From Vreelandella malpeensis (GTDB lineage: Bacteria > Pseudomonadota > Gammaproteobacteria > Pseudomonadales > Halomonadaceae): 64,000 bases of DNA. Positions 18,401 to 26,909 of the stretch are shown here, piece by piece (the first letter of the stretch is position 1; every line of letters begins with the position of its first letter). The notes beneath the pieces are model-generated. The model had not been told where the DNA came from, ran no database searches, and was given only the letters and a program-made list of their open reading frames with translations. The DNA lies in NCBI RefSeq assembly GCF_020622355.1, contig NZ_WHVL01000001.1:496001-560000 (forward strand), read 5' to 3'. The translations under genes were made by a program, and so were the position numbers.

Positions 18401-18581
18401 TCTCGAGACCTCGCGCCAGGCGCGCTTCATGATCCCGATGGCGATCTCGCTGGGCTTCGGCATGCTGTTCGCTACTGCCATTTTGCTGATCATCGTGCCG
18501 TGCCTCTACCTGGGCCTGGAGAATGTGCGCGAACGGCTGAGCGCCCCGTCGGCGCCGAGCAGTGAAGGAGCATCCTCATGA
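15480..18581 (+). CDS. RND multidrug efflux permease (AcrB/HAE1 superfamily)
   Basis: 1033 residues, the normal size for a proton-driven RND pump with 12 membrane helices and two large periplasmic loops. Seen: the first helix (APNLLMVLFIVGGLMASLAI), the TM4 proton-relay motif GIVVDDAIMVGEN with adjacent aspartates, a second-half counterpart SGVVINDALVLIDYAN, and RPIMMTTLTTFLGLAPM in the C-terminal half. It exports drugs or toxic compounds with the adaptor encoded just before it. Substrates are unknown. The gene overlaps both neighbours by 4 bp, so adaptor, pump and sensor kinase are translationally coupled. Confidence 0.95.
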   Translation: MMRKGPLAWMVDHGVAPNLLMVLFIVGGLMASLAIKKEVFPDFESETVQVSISYPGATPEDIEQSLLLPVEAAVTNVEGIDELTATANEGSGVVQATLIDGVDVMRVYQEIQQAVNAITTFPNAADPPRFTLAGFSRGVMRLQVYGNASLGALHDAAEDVRAELQATSGISRAELSGNRDREIQVLLDEEAIERFGLDHQALAARIAEEALDLASGQLTTAEGEWLIRYQGRRNSAAEFARLPILTTAQGAPVELGQIAEVREGFAEVGREEFYNGQRGLSVDVYQVGDQTPTSISHAVNGELERLRASLPEGIFLDVSRDSSEVYEDRLGLLLKNAWMGLALVMILMALFLEARLAFWVTLGIPTAFLGAMLFLPWIGVSLNMMSMFAFIIALGIVVDDAIMVGENIYSYREQGYSLRDAAVKGAQEIAVPLTFAILSNVVAFLPLLFLPGFLGLIFAVVPVVVITVFLISLVEALFILPAHLAHSRKPRQTPAWQRPLERLRQRLQGGLHAFTYQRFEPFLQRALNQRLLSVSLGIALLLVVLAWAMSGRLGFSLMPRVESDQVQASVTLPIGSHISVSRELSQQLLDAAETLSEREPTLAFESTRSRLDGESLEVTLDIARDSLDAWPPSRIATEWRELVGDLVGAQSVRFASDVGGPGSGAALSLRLSHPNTQVLEAAAQRLADQLGEYGLTDIDSGLGDGKPQLEMRLSAEGRALGLTGSDLAQALRGPLQGATAIEQFIGRQEVSVEVRLPEQDRASLNALYRLPVRTPEGLSIPLSRAADITLSQASSSLSRIDGRRIITVTADAEGDQAINQVLSTLQEDVFPTLTNTWPGLEVTLGGRQQDTADNLATLRTAMWLMLAALYALLAIPFRSYLQPLLVMAAIPFGLVGAVAGHVLMGFGLSIISLLGMLALSGVVINDALVLIDYANRKRREGMAAREAIVAAATRRMRPIMMTTLTTFLGLAPMILETSRQARFMIPMAISLGFGMLFATAILLIIVPCLYLGLENVRERLSAPSAPSSEGASS

Positions 18582-19996
18582 GTCGCTTGCGCACGCTGGC
18601 CGCCTGGCGCCCCTCGACCCTGGGGCTGCGCCTGTTCGTGGTGATCCTGAGCGTCAACGTGGCGATCGCCGCCAGCATCTTTCTGGCCGTCTCCTGGAGC
18701 ATCGACCGCGGCTTTCTCGAGTACCTCAACCAGGCCCAGGAGCGCCGGGCGGCGCTTCTGGCCGATGGGCTGGTGACGCGCTACGACACCCAGGGCGACT
18801 GGGAGTGGCTCACGCGCTCGCCGGAGCGCTGGCCGCGCATCGTGCGCTTCGAGCTGGGCCAGGAGCGCCAGGAGCGCCCCTCGCCTCTGGGCGAGGCGCG
18901 CGACTTCGCCCTGCGCGACCCTCAAGGGCGTTTCGTGGTACGCCCGCGTCCGGTCGGCGAGGAGAGCGACTGGCGCTGGCTCACGCTCTACAGTGAGAGC
19001 ACCGGCGGCGGCGTCGAGGAAATCGGCGCGCTCGGCTTTCGCTCGCCCCAGCAGATGATGGAGCACATGGAGAACCGTTTTCTGGAGCGCCAGCAGCGCA
19101 ATCTCTTTGTCATCGTGATTTCATTGGTGGTGGCGTCGCTGTTGCTGGCCGGCGGGCTTTCCTGGTGGCTGGGCGGGCGCACGAGGGCGCTGGCCGGTGC
19201 CACCCGCCGCCTCACCCAGGGGGATTACCACATTCGCCTGCGCGCCCGGGGTCGCGACGAACTCTCGCGCCTGGCCCAGGACTTCAACCGGCTGGCCGAA
19301 ACCCTGGAGGCGAGCCGCGACGCCCGGGCGCGCTGGGTCTCCGACACCGCCCACGAGCTCAGAACGCCGCTTGCGGTGCTGCGCGGCGAGATCGAGGCGA
19401 TGCAGGACGGCGTGCGTGCCCTCGATCAGGAGAACCTGGGCTCGCTCGCCCAGGAGGTCGGCCATCTCGAGCGGCTGGTGGCGGACCTGCGCCTGCTGTC
19501 GCAAAGCGATGCCGGGGCGCTGGACATCCACCTCGCCCCGCTCGATCTGAGCGAGTCGCTTGCCGGGCGCCTGGCGGACGCCGACCGCTGGCTGGCGGAC
19601 AGCGGGCTTTCGCTTGCCACCAACATCGCCCCCGGGGTGATGATTCGCGGCGACGCCCAGCGTCTTCGCCAGCTGTGGAACAACCTGCTCGACAACAGCT
19701 GCGCCTACACCACCGCCCCCGGCGCCCTCGAGGTGAGCCTGCGCGTCGAGGCGCACCAGGCGGTGGTAGTATGGCAAGATAGCGCCCCGGGCGTGCCCGA
19801 AGGCGAGCTTTCAAGGCTGACCGAGCGCCTCTACCGCGTGGAAGGTTCGCGCAGCCGGGCAAGCGGCGGCAGCGGCCTGGGGCTTTCGATTGCAAGCGCC
19901 TTGGCCAGCGCCCACGGTGCCACGCTCACCGCCAGCGCATCGCCGCTGGGCGGGCTTCGCTGGACGCTGCGCTTTGCGCTGCTGCCTTCACGCTAG
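18578..19996 (+). CDS. baeS: Sensor histidine kinase, BaeS-like
   Basis: 472 residues. Two membrane helices (about 17-37 and 167-190) flank a periplasmic sensor region of about 130 residues. HAMP domain around 190-245, then the dimerisation box with phospho-acceptor His in SDTAHELRTPLAVL, and ATP-binding motifs NNLLDNSCAY (N box) and GGSGLGLSIA (G2 box). It partners the response regulator 12 bp downstream. The placement directly after an RND pump matches the mdtABC-baeSR arrangement, where the system senses envelope stress and induces efflux. Confidence 0.9.
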   Translation: MSRLRTLAAWRPSTLGLRLFVVILSVNVAIAASIFLAVSWSIDRGFLEYLNQAQERRAALLADGLVTRYDTQGDWEWLTRSPERWPRIVRFELGQERQERPSPLGEARDFALRDPQGRFVVRPRPVGEESDWRWLTLYSESTGGGVEEIGALGFRSPQQMMEHMENRFLERQQRNLFVIVISLVVASLLLAGGLSWWLGGRTRALAGATRRLTQGDYHIRLRARGRDELSRLAQDFNRLAETLEASRDARARWVSDTAHELRTPLAVLRGEIEAMQDGVRALDQENLGSLAQEVGHLERLVADLRLLSQSDAGALDIHLAPLDLSESLAGRLADADRWLADSGLSLATNIAPGVMIRGDAQRLRQLWNNLLDNSCAYTTAPGALEVSLRVEAHQAVVVWQDSAPGVPEGELSRLTERLYRVEGSRSRASGGSGLGLSIASALASAHGATLTASASPLGGLRWTLRFALLPSR

Positions 19997-20008
19997 ACTC
20001 ACGAGGCC

Positions 20009-20731
20009 ATGATGTCATCGACCGATACGCCTACTGCGGGCCCGGCCAACGCCACGCTCTTGATCGTCGAGGACGAGCCCAAGATCGCCCGGCTGATGGC
20101 CGACTACCTGGAAAGCCACCACTTCGCGCCGACGCTTCTGGATCACGGCGACGCGGTGCTGCCCTGGCTCGAGGAGCACGCCCCGGCACTGGTGCTGCTG
20201 GACTTGATGCTGCCGGGGCGCGACGGCCTGACGCTGTGCCGCGATATCCGCCAGCGCTGGCCACGGCTTCCGGTGATCATGGTGACCGCCAAGGTCGAGG
20301 AGGTCGACCGGCTGCTGGGCCTGGAAATGGGCGCCGACGATTACATCTGCAAGCCCTTCAGCCCGCGGGAAGTGGTGGCGCGGGTGAAAGCGGTGCTGCG
20401 TCGCAGCCAGGCCGCCCTTCAGGCTCCGGAGCCCGTCGCCGCCCCGGTGGTGCTCAACGACGATGGCTGGCAGGCCCTGGCCGGCGACCGGGACCTGGGT
20501 CTGACCGCAGTGGAGTTCCAGCTTCTGCGAGTGATGATGAACGCCCCCGGGCGCATCTTCAGCCGCGAGCAGCTGATGGATCACATGTACCGCGACAACC
20601 GTATCGTCTCCGAGCGCACCGTGGACAGCCACATCAAGAAGCTGCGCAAGAAGATCACCGAGGCCCTGCCCGAGCAGGAGATCATCCGCTCGGTCTACGG
20701 TGTCGGCTACAAGTACCAGCCCGAGGGGTAG
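20009..20731 (+). CDS. baeR: Response regulator, BaeR-like (OmpR family)
   Basis: 240 residues. Receiver domain with acidic pocket (LLIVEDEPK), phospho-acceptor Asp in LVLLDLMLPGRDG, switch Thr in IMVTAKVEEVDRLLG and Lys in YICKPFSPREV. These blocks are very like BaeR. The C-terminal winged helix has FSREQLMDHMYRDNRIVSER and ends with VYGVGYKYQPEG. It presumably controls the RND operon upstream; the four 12-bp repeats at 14217-14264 are a possible target. Confidence 0.92.
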   Translation: MMSSTDTPTAGPANATLLIVEDEPKIARLMADYLESHHFAPTLLDHGDAVLPWLEEHAPALVLLDLMLPGRDGLTLCRDIRQRWPRLPVIMVTAKVEEVDRLLGLEMGADDYICKPFSPREVVARVKAVLRRSQAALQAPEPVAAPVVLNDDGWQALAGDRDLGLTAVEFQLLRVMMNAPGRIFSREQLMDHMYRDNRIVSERTVDSHIKKLRKKITEALPEQEIIRSVYGVGYKYQPEG

Positions 20732-20763
20732 CCCACCCCGCCGCGGCTCGTTCAGGAGCGCAC

Positions 20764-21465
20764 ATGAAGGCGCTGATAGTGGAAGACAACGATAATCTGG
20801 CGCGCTCGATCGCCGCGACCCTGAGCGAGGCGGGTTTCACCATCGTTCTGGTTCACGATGGCGTGGCGGCGGATCATGCGCTCGCCCAGGGTGGCTTCGA
20901 CCTGCTGGTGCTGGACCTGGGCTTGCCAGAACTCGATGGCATCAGCCTGCTGCGGCGGCTTCGCCATCGTAACGACAGGATCCCGGTGCTGATCACCTCC
21001 GCCCGGGATAGCCTGGACCAACGCATCCTGGGACTCGAGGAGGGGGCGGACGACTACCTGTGCAAGCCGTTCTCCCTGGACGAGGTGAGCGCCCGAGCCC
21101 GGGCCCTGGTGCGCCGGGCCAAGCATTTCGGCGGCGACTCCCTTGCCTGCGGGCCGCTCGAGTTCTTCCCGGATGCGCGAGAGCTGCGCCTCGAGGGCGA
21201 GCCGGTGGCACTGCACCGCCGCGAGCTGGAGGTGATCGAGTACCTGATGATCAACCAGAATCGGCTGGTGAGTAAGGATCAGATCATTGAGCGCCTCTCA
21301 ACCCTTGACGAGCCGGTCACCTACGCGGCGGTGGAAACCTACATCTCGCGTATCCGCAAGAAGATCGGCCGGGAGTTCGGCCTCAAGACCGTGCGCGGCC
21401 TGGGCTACTACCTTGAATGCAAGAACCACCTCGACGGCAAGAGCTATCTTGACTGCAAAAAATAG
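20764..21465 (+). CDS. Response regulator, TctD/QseB-like (OmpR family)
   Basis: 233 residues from ATG 20764 (MKALIVEDND). Receiver: VEDND pocket, phospho-Asp in LLVLDLGLPELDG, Lys in YLCKPFSLDEV. The winged-helix domain shows LHRRELEVIEYLMINQNRLV and SRIRKKIGREFGLKTVRGLG. Its own kinase follows 18 bp downstream, and the pair converges on a tripartite tricarboxylate transporter operon, so TctD is the likely role: activating tctCBA. The last 19 residues contain a small duplicated pattern (YLECKNHLDGK, then SYLDCKK). It follows baeR by only 32 bp, so two two-component systems may share a transcript. Confidence 0.88.
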   Translation: MKALIVEDNDNLARSIAATLSEAGFTIVLVHDGVAADHALAQGGFDLLVLDLGLPELDGISLLRRLRHRNDRIPVLITSARDSLDQRILGLEEGADDYLCKPFSLDEVSARARALVRRAKHFGGDSLACGPLEFFPDARELRLEGEPVALHRRELEVIEYLMINQNRLVSKDQIIERLSTLDEPVTYAAVETYISRIRKKIGREFGLKTVRGLGYYLECKNHLDGKSYLDCKK

Positions 21466-21483
21466 ACGACACCGACGCTTGCC

Positions 21484-22905
21484 ATGTTCAAACGCCCTGC
21501 TTCGATTCGCGCCCGCCTGCTCGCCTGGATAGGCCTGCCCTTCACGGCCCTGGCCCTGCTGGCCCTGGCATCGAGCCATCTGCTCTTGACCCGCCAGATC
21601 AACGATACCTTCGACGACATGCTGCTCAACGCCGCCAAGCGCCTGGAGCGCCGGATCTACACCGTGGACGGCGAGCTTCACATCAACATGCACTACTTCA
21701 GCGTGAGCACTCTGGGGAGCCGGGGCCAAGGCAAGATCTTCTATCGCATCCGCGAGGTGGGGGGGCCGATGATCGCCGGGTTTCCGGGTCTGGGGGACGC
21801 GCCGGGGCACCTGGAGAAGCCGCGCTTTTTCGATGTCGCCTACGCCGGCAACGACCTGCGCGCCGTGGCGTTCACCTTCCCCTTCGAGCGCAGCCGCCAA
21901 CGCACGGAGATTGAGGTCATCGTCGCCGAATCCAAGGAGGCGCGCTACATCCTGGCCAACGAGTTCATGCTGACCCTGAGCGGCTTGATGGCGGTGGGCG
22001 GGCTTCTGGCCATCACGCTGGCGCTGCTGGCCATCTACTTTGCCTTCGCGCCGCTCAACGCGGTGGGCCAGGCCCTGCGCCAGCGCTCGCCGAACGATTT
22101 GCATCCGATCAAGGGGGAGGCGCCAAGGGAGATCCAACCGTTGATCGCGAGCATCAATCAGCTCATGCAGCGCATACGTCGCAGTATCGAGAGCACCCAA
22201 CAGCTCAACGCCGATGTCTCCCACCAGTTGAGAACCCCGATTTCGGAGCTGCGCGCGCTCACCGAGCTCTCCCTGAAGGCGAGCCAGGAGCCGGAGACCC
22301 GGGCCAACCTGGCGGAGATGCGCCGCATCGCCGAGCATGCCAGCCACACGGTGCAGCAGCTGCTGAAATACGCCAAGACCCGTAGCGAGCTTCTGGACGA
22401 TACCCGGCTCGAGGCGCTGGATTTGACCGAGATTTGCCAGCTGGCCTGCACCCAGACCGCCACCGGCATCTACCAGAAGAACCAGGAGCTCGCCTTCGAC
22501 ATGGCCCCGGGCCAGGCGTATCAGGTACTGGGCGACCCGATCATGTTGCTTTGGCTCATCGTCAACCTGATCGAGAACGCCAGCGTTCACGCCGGCGGCC
22601 AGGTGCCCTACCGGGGAAGCATCGATCTCGCCCTGGCTCGGGAAGGCGACGCCGTCGTCCTGACGGTCAGCGACCGGGGCACCGGGGTGAGCGAGGCTAC
22701 CCTGTCCCGGCTCACCGAGCGTTTCTACCGCGACAACCCCCACGCCCCGGGGAGCGGGCTGGGCCTGGCCATCGTCGAGCAGATCGCTACCGCCCACACC
22801 GCGACCCTGCATCTGGCCAACCGTCCAGGCGGCGGGTTCAGGGTGGCGGTGGCGTTTCCGGCGCTCCGAGAGAGCCTGCCAGACGCACCATCCAGGGCGT
22901 CATGA
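21484..22905 (+). CDS. Sensor histidine kinase, TctE-like
   Basis: 473 residues. Membrane helices at about 12-35 and 163-190 enclose a periplasmic region of about 125 residues with a YFSVSTLGSRGQGKIFYRI stretch, typical of TctE_N sensors. HisKA box with ADVSHQLRTPISELRAL (phospho-acceptor His), then N box NLIENASVHAGG and G box GSGLGLAIVEQIA. It should sense an extracellular carboxylate and phosphorylate the adjacent regulator. Its last 68 bp overlap, tail to tail, the end of the AbrB-type gene on the other strand. Confidence 0.9.
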   Translation: MFKRPASIRARLLAWIGLPFTALALLALASSHLLLTRQINDTFDDMLLNAAKRLERRIYTVDGELHINMHYFSVSTLGSRGQGKIFYRIREVGGPMIAGFPGLGDAPGHLEKPRFFDVAYAGNDLRAVAFTFPFERSRQRTEIEVIVAESKEARYILANEFMLTLSGLMAVGGLLAITLALLAIYFAFAPLNAVGQALRQRSPNDLHPIKGEAPREIQPLIASINQLMQRIRRSIESTQQLNADVSHQLRTPISELRALTELSLKASQEPETRANLAEMRRIAEHASHTVQQLLKYAKTRSELLDDTRLEALDLTEICQLACTQTATGIYQKNQELAFDMAPGQAYQVLGDPIMLLWLIVNLIENASVHAGGQVPYRGSIDLALAREGDAVVLTVSDRGTGVSEATLSRLTERFYRDNPHAPGSGLGLAIVEQIATAHTATLHLANRPGGGFRVAVAFPALRESLPDAPSRAS

Positions 22906-23866
22906 AGATCAGGATCAGCAGGCGCAGCACGTGGTGGGAGACGACGTAGACCGGATCGATCCCCATGACCGTGGCGATCACCGCCATCTCCCCCACCCCG
23001 CCGGGAATCAGTGCCAGCAGCACCGCGGCGAACTCGAGCGAGGTAAGCGAAGCCACAAGCCACGCCATCAGCATCGCCGCCACCAGGGCGAACAGCGCAT
23101 AAGCGATGCCGAAGCGCCCCACGCTCAAGATCTGACGCCAGGGGGTACCGGAAAAGCGCGCCCCGACGGAGGAACCGAGGATCATGAACGCCAGCAGCAC
23201 CGGCCAGGCGGGCAAGGAAAACCCGACCCCGGCATTGGCCATGATCGCCCCGGCGACCATGGGCCCGAGAAACTCCGGCAGCGGCGCGCGGCACCTTCGC
23301 AGCACCCACCAGCAACAAGGCGCCAGCAACAACGCGGCGATATCGGAAAGCGCGAGCCAATGGGTGTCGCTTTCAAGGGTGACCTCATCGACGAACAGAC
23401 TCGCCAGTATCGCCGCGCCGGAGACCACGGTCACCAGGCGAAGCGAATGGGAAATGGCGATCCAGCGAAGATCGCCCTAGGCGGGCTCCGCCAGCACCAG
23501 GGCCGAGTTCATGCTGCCGGGGTAGGCGCAGAACATGGCGCTGATGCGCCCGACCTTGGCTTGGGTGAAGATCCAGTAGCCCCCGACCAGCATCATGACC
23601 ATGTAGACCAGCATGGCGATGACGCTGGGGTACCACCGAACGAGCCCGAGAAGCTCCTGGGCCTGAATACGGCTGCCGATGAACAGCCCGAGCAGCGCGA
23701 TGGCAACGACATGGACACGCTTGTCCACTCCGGTCTTGACCCCCGCGATCGAGGCGGTCATGACCAGAAACAGCGCCCCCAGCATCCAGGCCAGCGGTAG
23801 CGAAAAAAGGGTGGCGATCGCGCCACCCAAGCTACCCAAACCCAGCGTTTTCAGCGTTTTCGACAT
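22838..23866 (-). pseudogene. AbrB-family membrane protein, interrupted by in-frame TAG
   Basis: A single frame covers 22838-23866 except for a TAG at 23477-23479. The first part (129 codons) and the second (through GVGEMAVIATVMGIDP) together give about 342 residues with roughly ten hydrophobic helices, the normal size and pattern of AbrB-type (formerly called ammonia monooxygenase-like) integral membrane proteins. PGSMNSALVLAE just before the stop and ISHSLRLVTVV after it are continuous family blocks. One base change, for example CAG to TAG, explains the break. It begins 3 bp after tctA and is the last gene of the tct operon. Confidence 0.82.
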
Positions 23867-23869
23867 GGC

Positions 23870-25375
23870 TTACGCCCGGGCGGCGCGATAGGCCTTGAAG
23901 CGGTTCATCAGCGGCTGACCGAACAAGGAAAGCAGCAGCAGCGCGAGGATGCCGAGCGCGACCGGCCGGCCGAACAGGTAGGTGAAGTCGCCACCGCTGA
24001 TCTGGTAGGAGTGCAGCAGCGATTTCTCGGCGAGCGAGCCCAGCAACAGACCGATGACCGCCGCCGGCACCGAATAGCCGTAGTGGCGCAGAATCCAGCC
24101 GATCACCGCGAAAATCAGCACCGTGACCGGGCCGGTCATGTTGCCGGTCAGCCCGAAGGAGCCCATCACCGCCAGCACCAGCACCGACGGAATCAAGTAG
24201 CGCATGGGGACCTTGACGATGTTCGCCAGCACCGGGATGAACAACAGCCCCACCACGATCAGCAAGAATACCTGGGCGAAGTTGGCAAAGATGATGGCGT
24301 AGACCACGTCGGTCTGCTCGCGGATGAACTGCGGCCCGCCGGTGATGTTGTGCATGGCGAAGGCCGCGAGCATGACCGCAGTGGCGCCGCCGCCGGGAAT
24401 GCCCAAGGCCAGCAAGGTGGCCATGGAGCCCGCTTCCGAGGTGCTGTTGGCGGATTCCGAGGCGACCACGCCCTTGGGGTTGCCCTTGCCGAACGACTCC
24501 GGGTCCTCGTCGCGACGCTTGGCCTCGACGTAGGACAGCAGGTTCGACACCGACGAGCCGACCCCGGGCACGGCGCCGACAAACACGCCGATCAACCCGC
24601 CGCGCAGCATCACGCCCGGGTAGCGAAACGCCATCTTGCACCCGGACAGGATTTCGCCGATGCGCACCTTGCGCGAGTCTTCGGATTCGACGATGAAGCC
24701 CTTGTTGGCCAGCTTGAACAGTTCCGAGGCGGCGAACATGCCCATCATCGCAGGGATGACCGGAATGCCGTCGAGCAGGTAGGTCTGGCCCATGGTGCCC
24801 CGGGCAAGGCCGATCTCGCTGAAACCGATGGTACCCGCCAGAAGACCGACGAAGCCAACCATCAGTCCCTTGAGCACCTGCTCGCCCTTGAGACTCGCGA
24901 TCAAGGTCATGCCCCAGAGGATGACGATGAACATCTCGGCAGGCCCGAGCTTCAGTACCATGACCGACAGCGGCTGAATCATGATAAAAAGAATGACGTA
25001 TCCCATCAGCACGCCGATCACCGACGAGGCCAGCGCAATACCCAACGCCTGGTTGTGCTGGCCGTTGCGCGCCATCGGGTAGCCATCGAAGGCGGTGGCG
25101 ATCGCCGAGGACGTGCCGGGAATGTTCATCAAGATCGCGGGAATCCCCGCCCCAAAGGAGCCGCCGGTGAAGATGGCGGTCAGAAACAGCATGGCCTGGA
25201 CGAAGTCCATGTACATGGTAATGGGCAGGAAGATCGCCATGGCCATGGAGATCTGAAGCCCGGGGGTGGCGCCGAAGATGAGACCCAGCACGATGCCGGG
25301 CACGACCACTATCCACGGGTCGAAACTGGAAAACAGCAGAACCATGCTCTGCTGGACCGCGTCAAAATCGATCAT
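23870..25375 (-). CDS. tctA: Tripartite tricarboxylate transporter permease, large subunit TctA
   Basis: 501 residues, the normal TctA length, with many hydrophobic helices. Seen: the N-terminal GIVLGLIFGATPGLQISMAM and the internal repeat VGAVPGVGSSVSNLLSY, both GxxPG-type loops characteristic of TctA, and the GIPGGGATAVMLAAF block. It is the main membrane channel of a sodium- or proton-coupled, binding-protein-dependent carboxylate importer. It follows tctB by 9 bp with an AAGGA ribosome site. Confidence 0.95.
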   Translation of the reverse strand: MIDFDAVQQSMVLLFSSFDPWIVVVPGIVLGLIFGATPGLQISMAMAIFLPITMYMDFVQAMLFLTAIFTGGSFGAGIPAILMNIPGTSSAIATAFDGYPMARNGQHNQALGIALASSVIGVLMGYVILFIMIQPLSVMVLKLGPAEMFIVILWGMTLIASLKGEQVLKGLMVGFVGLLAGTIGFSEIGLARGTMGQTYLLDGIPVIPAMMGMFAASELFKLANKGFIVESEDSRKVRIGEILSGCKMAFRYPGVMLRGGLIGVFVGAVPGVGSSVSNLLSYVEAKRRDEDPESFGKGNPKGVVASESANSTSEAGSMATLLALGIPGGGATAVMLAAFAMHNITGGPQFIREQTDVVYAIIFANFAQVFLLIVVGLLFIPVLANIVKVPMRYLIPSVLVLAVMGSFGLTGNMTGPVTVLIFAVIGWILRHYGYSVPAAVIGLLLGSLAEKSLLHSYQISGGDFTYLFGRPVALGILALLLLSLFGQPLMNRFKAYRAARA

Positions 25376-25384
25376 GTCGGTTCC

Positions 25385-25837
25385 TTAGCTGGGCAGCAGC
25401 AACAAGGTCATGGGGTACGGCAGCATCTGGGAGAAGAAGAACGCCGTGCCGAGGCCGAAGGCGACGCTGAAACCTGCCAGCAGCAGCCAGTTGCGCTCGC
25501 CCTTGAGCACCAGAAACAGCGCGATGAACGCCACCGTGGCGATATCGAACCCCAGAGTTTCCAGCGAAAGCACATAGACGGCGAACAGCCCGACCACGGG
25601 CAACGTGCGGTAAAGCGGCTCCTCTTCGTCGCTTGCGCGAAACAGGGTGCCGTGTTTCAGGCGCAGCACGAACTCGAGGGCGATGATGGCCAGCACCAGC
25701 ACTGACAGCGGCAGGATCAGCAGCAGGTTCTGGACCTGGGAGGACACGCTGATCGCGTCCATCAAATACCAAAGCGTGAAACACGCCAGCGCCATGAGGA
25801 CCAGCAGGTCCCCATAGTCGCGTCGTTGTACGGACAT
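25385..25837 (-). CDS. tctB: Tripartite tricarboxylate transporter small permease TctB
   Basis: 150 residues with four hydrophobic helices (about 10-28, 40-60, 80-108 split, 118-145). TctB proteins are poorly conserved; the assignment rests on size, topology and position between the binding-protein and TctA genes. It associates with TctA in the inner membrane. A 10-bp stem hairpin separates it from tctC. Confidence 0.88.
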   Translation of the reverse strand: MSVQRRDYGDLLVLMALACFTLWYLMDAISVSSQVQNLLLILPLSVLVLAIIALEFVLRLKHGTLFRASDEEEPLYRTLPVVGLFAVYVLSLETLGFDIATVAFIALFLVLKGERNWLLLAGFSVAFGLGTAFFFSQMLPYPMTLLLLPS

Positions 25838-25849
25838 GGGAGTTCTCCA

Positions 25850-25875
25850 GTCCGGCCCCTACCGCGGGGCCGGAC
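25850..25875 (-). other. Intercistronic hairpin tctC-tctB
   Basis: GTCCGGCCCC (25850-25859) pairs with GGGGCCGGAC (25866-25875) around a 6-nt loop. It sits between the binding-protein and permease genes and lacks a T-run. Such hairpins commonly protect the binding-protein mRNA and lower permease expression. Confidence 0.65.
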
Positions 25876-25886
25876 GTCAGACGGGA

Positions 25887-26900
25887 TTATTTCAGAAGGT
25901 GGGCGTACTGCTCGAAGACGTCGAAGTTCTCGCGCATCAGCTCGTTGGCGCGGTCCGGTCCGATCCATGCGCCGCCCATTTCGTTACGCTCGAGGTGATC
26001 CTGCACTTCCTTGCGCGCCAAAGCGCTCTGGATGGCATTGGTCAGCGTCTCGAAACGCTCCGGAAATTCGCGCTCCATTTCACTGGTCACGGCGAAGCCG
26101 CGCATGGACCCTTGAAGAATGGGCACTTCCACGCCGGCGGGCTCGAGGGCTTCGTTGATCGGCGGGACGTCCCACTGATCGATGCGCTCGTCGCTGACGA
26201 TGGCCAGCGGCGTCAGGAATTCGCGAATGCCTTCACTGCCCTGGGCGCTGATGGAGACGAAGTCCACCTGGCCGCCGGCCACCGCCGAGCGCGCCTCGCC
26301 ACCGCTGTTGTAGGTCACAAGGTTCAGGTTTTCCTGGGGAATACCGGCCCGGTCGAGCAGCAGGCGTACCATCAGGTGGCCAGCGGAGCCCTGTACCACG
26401 GCGCCGCGCACCTGCTTGTCGCCTTCGCGCATGGCGTCGAGCAGCGACGGCAAATCCTCGTAGCCGCTGTCGCGGTTGGCGGCGATCAAATCCAGGTCGA
26501 ACCACTGGAAGTTGATGTAGTTGAAGTCATCGACGCTGAAGTTGGCGCCACCGGTCAGAATCGAGTTGGTGAGGTAGGGCGCGAAGGTGGAGGCATACAC
26601 GGTGTAGCCGTCGTCGGGCATGTTCAGCACGTAGTTGGAGGCCACCTGGGTGCCGGCACCGGGACGGTTGGTCACCTGGACCGGCACGCCGATCTCCTCG
26701 GACAGGTAGCCGGACATCAGCCGCGCCAGGCGATCGGCGCTGCCTCCTGTGCCGAAGCCCACGATCATGTTGATCGGGCGCTCCGGGTAGTCGTCGGCCA
26801 ACGCGGGCAGCGCCATCGAAAGACTCGTCAGGGCGACGATGGCACCGACCAGCAGCGACTTCATCTTCAAACCGAACGGAGTAGCAACATTCTTGGGCAT
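25887..26900 (-). CDS. tctC: Tripartite tricarboxylate transporter substrate-binding protein TctC
   Basis: 337 residues. N-terminal signal peptide (KMKSLLVGAIVALTSLSMAL, cleavage near ALA-DDYP). The mature start YPERPINMIVGFGTGGSADR and the RPGAGTQVASNYV block are characteristic of the TctC/Bug family of periplasmic carboxylate-binding proteins. It delivers substrate to TctAB. The ligand is unknown (tricarboxylates or other carboxylates). Upstream lie two 18-bp direct repeats with TATAAA-like words, probably part of its promoter. Confidence 0.94.
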   Translation of the reverse strand: MPKNVATPFGLKMKSLLVGAIVALTSLSMALPALADDYPERPINMIVGFGTGGSADRLARLMSGYLSEEIGVPVQVTNRPGAGTQVASNYVLNMPDDGYTVYASTFAPYLTNSILTGGANFSVDDFNYINFQWFDLDLIAANRDSGYEDLPSLLDAMREGDKQVRGAVVQGSAGHLMVRLLLDRAGIPQENLNLVTYNSGGEARSAVAGGQVDFVSISAQGSEGIREFLTPLAIVSDERIDQWDVPPINEALEPAGVEVPILQGSMRGFAVTSEMEREFPERFETLTNAIQSALARKEVQDHLERNEMGGAWIGPDRANELMRENFDVFEQYAHLLK

Positions 26901-26909
26901 AGCGGTCTC

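Noticed and set aside
24011..25705. 564-codon open frame opposite the tctAB genes
   Set aside because: Antisense shadow of tctA and tctB, which have clear motifs.
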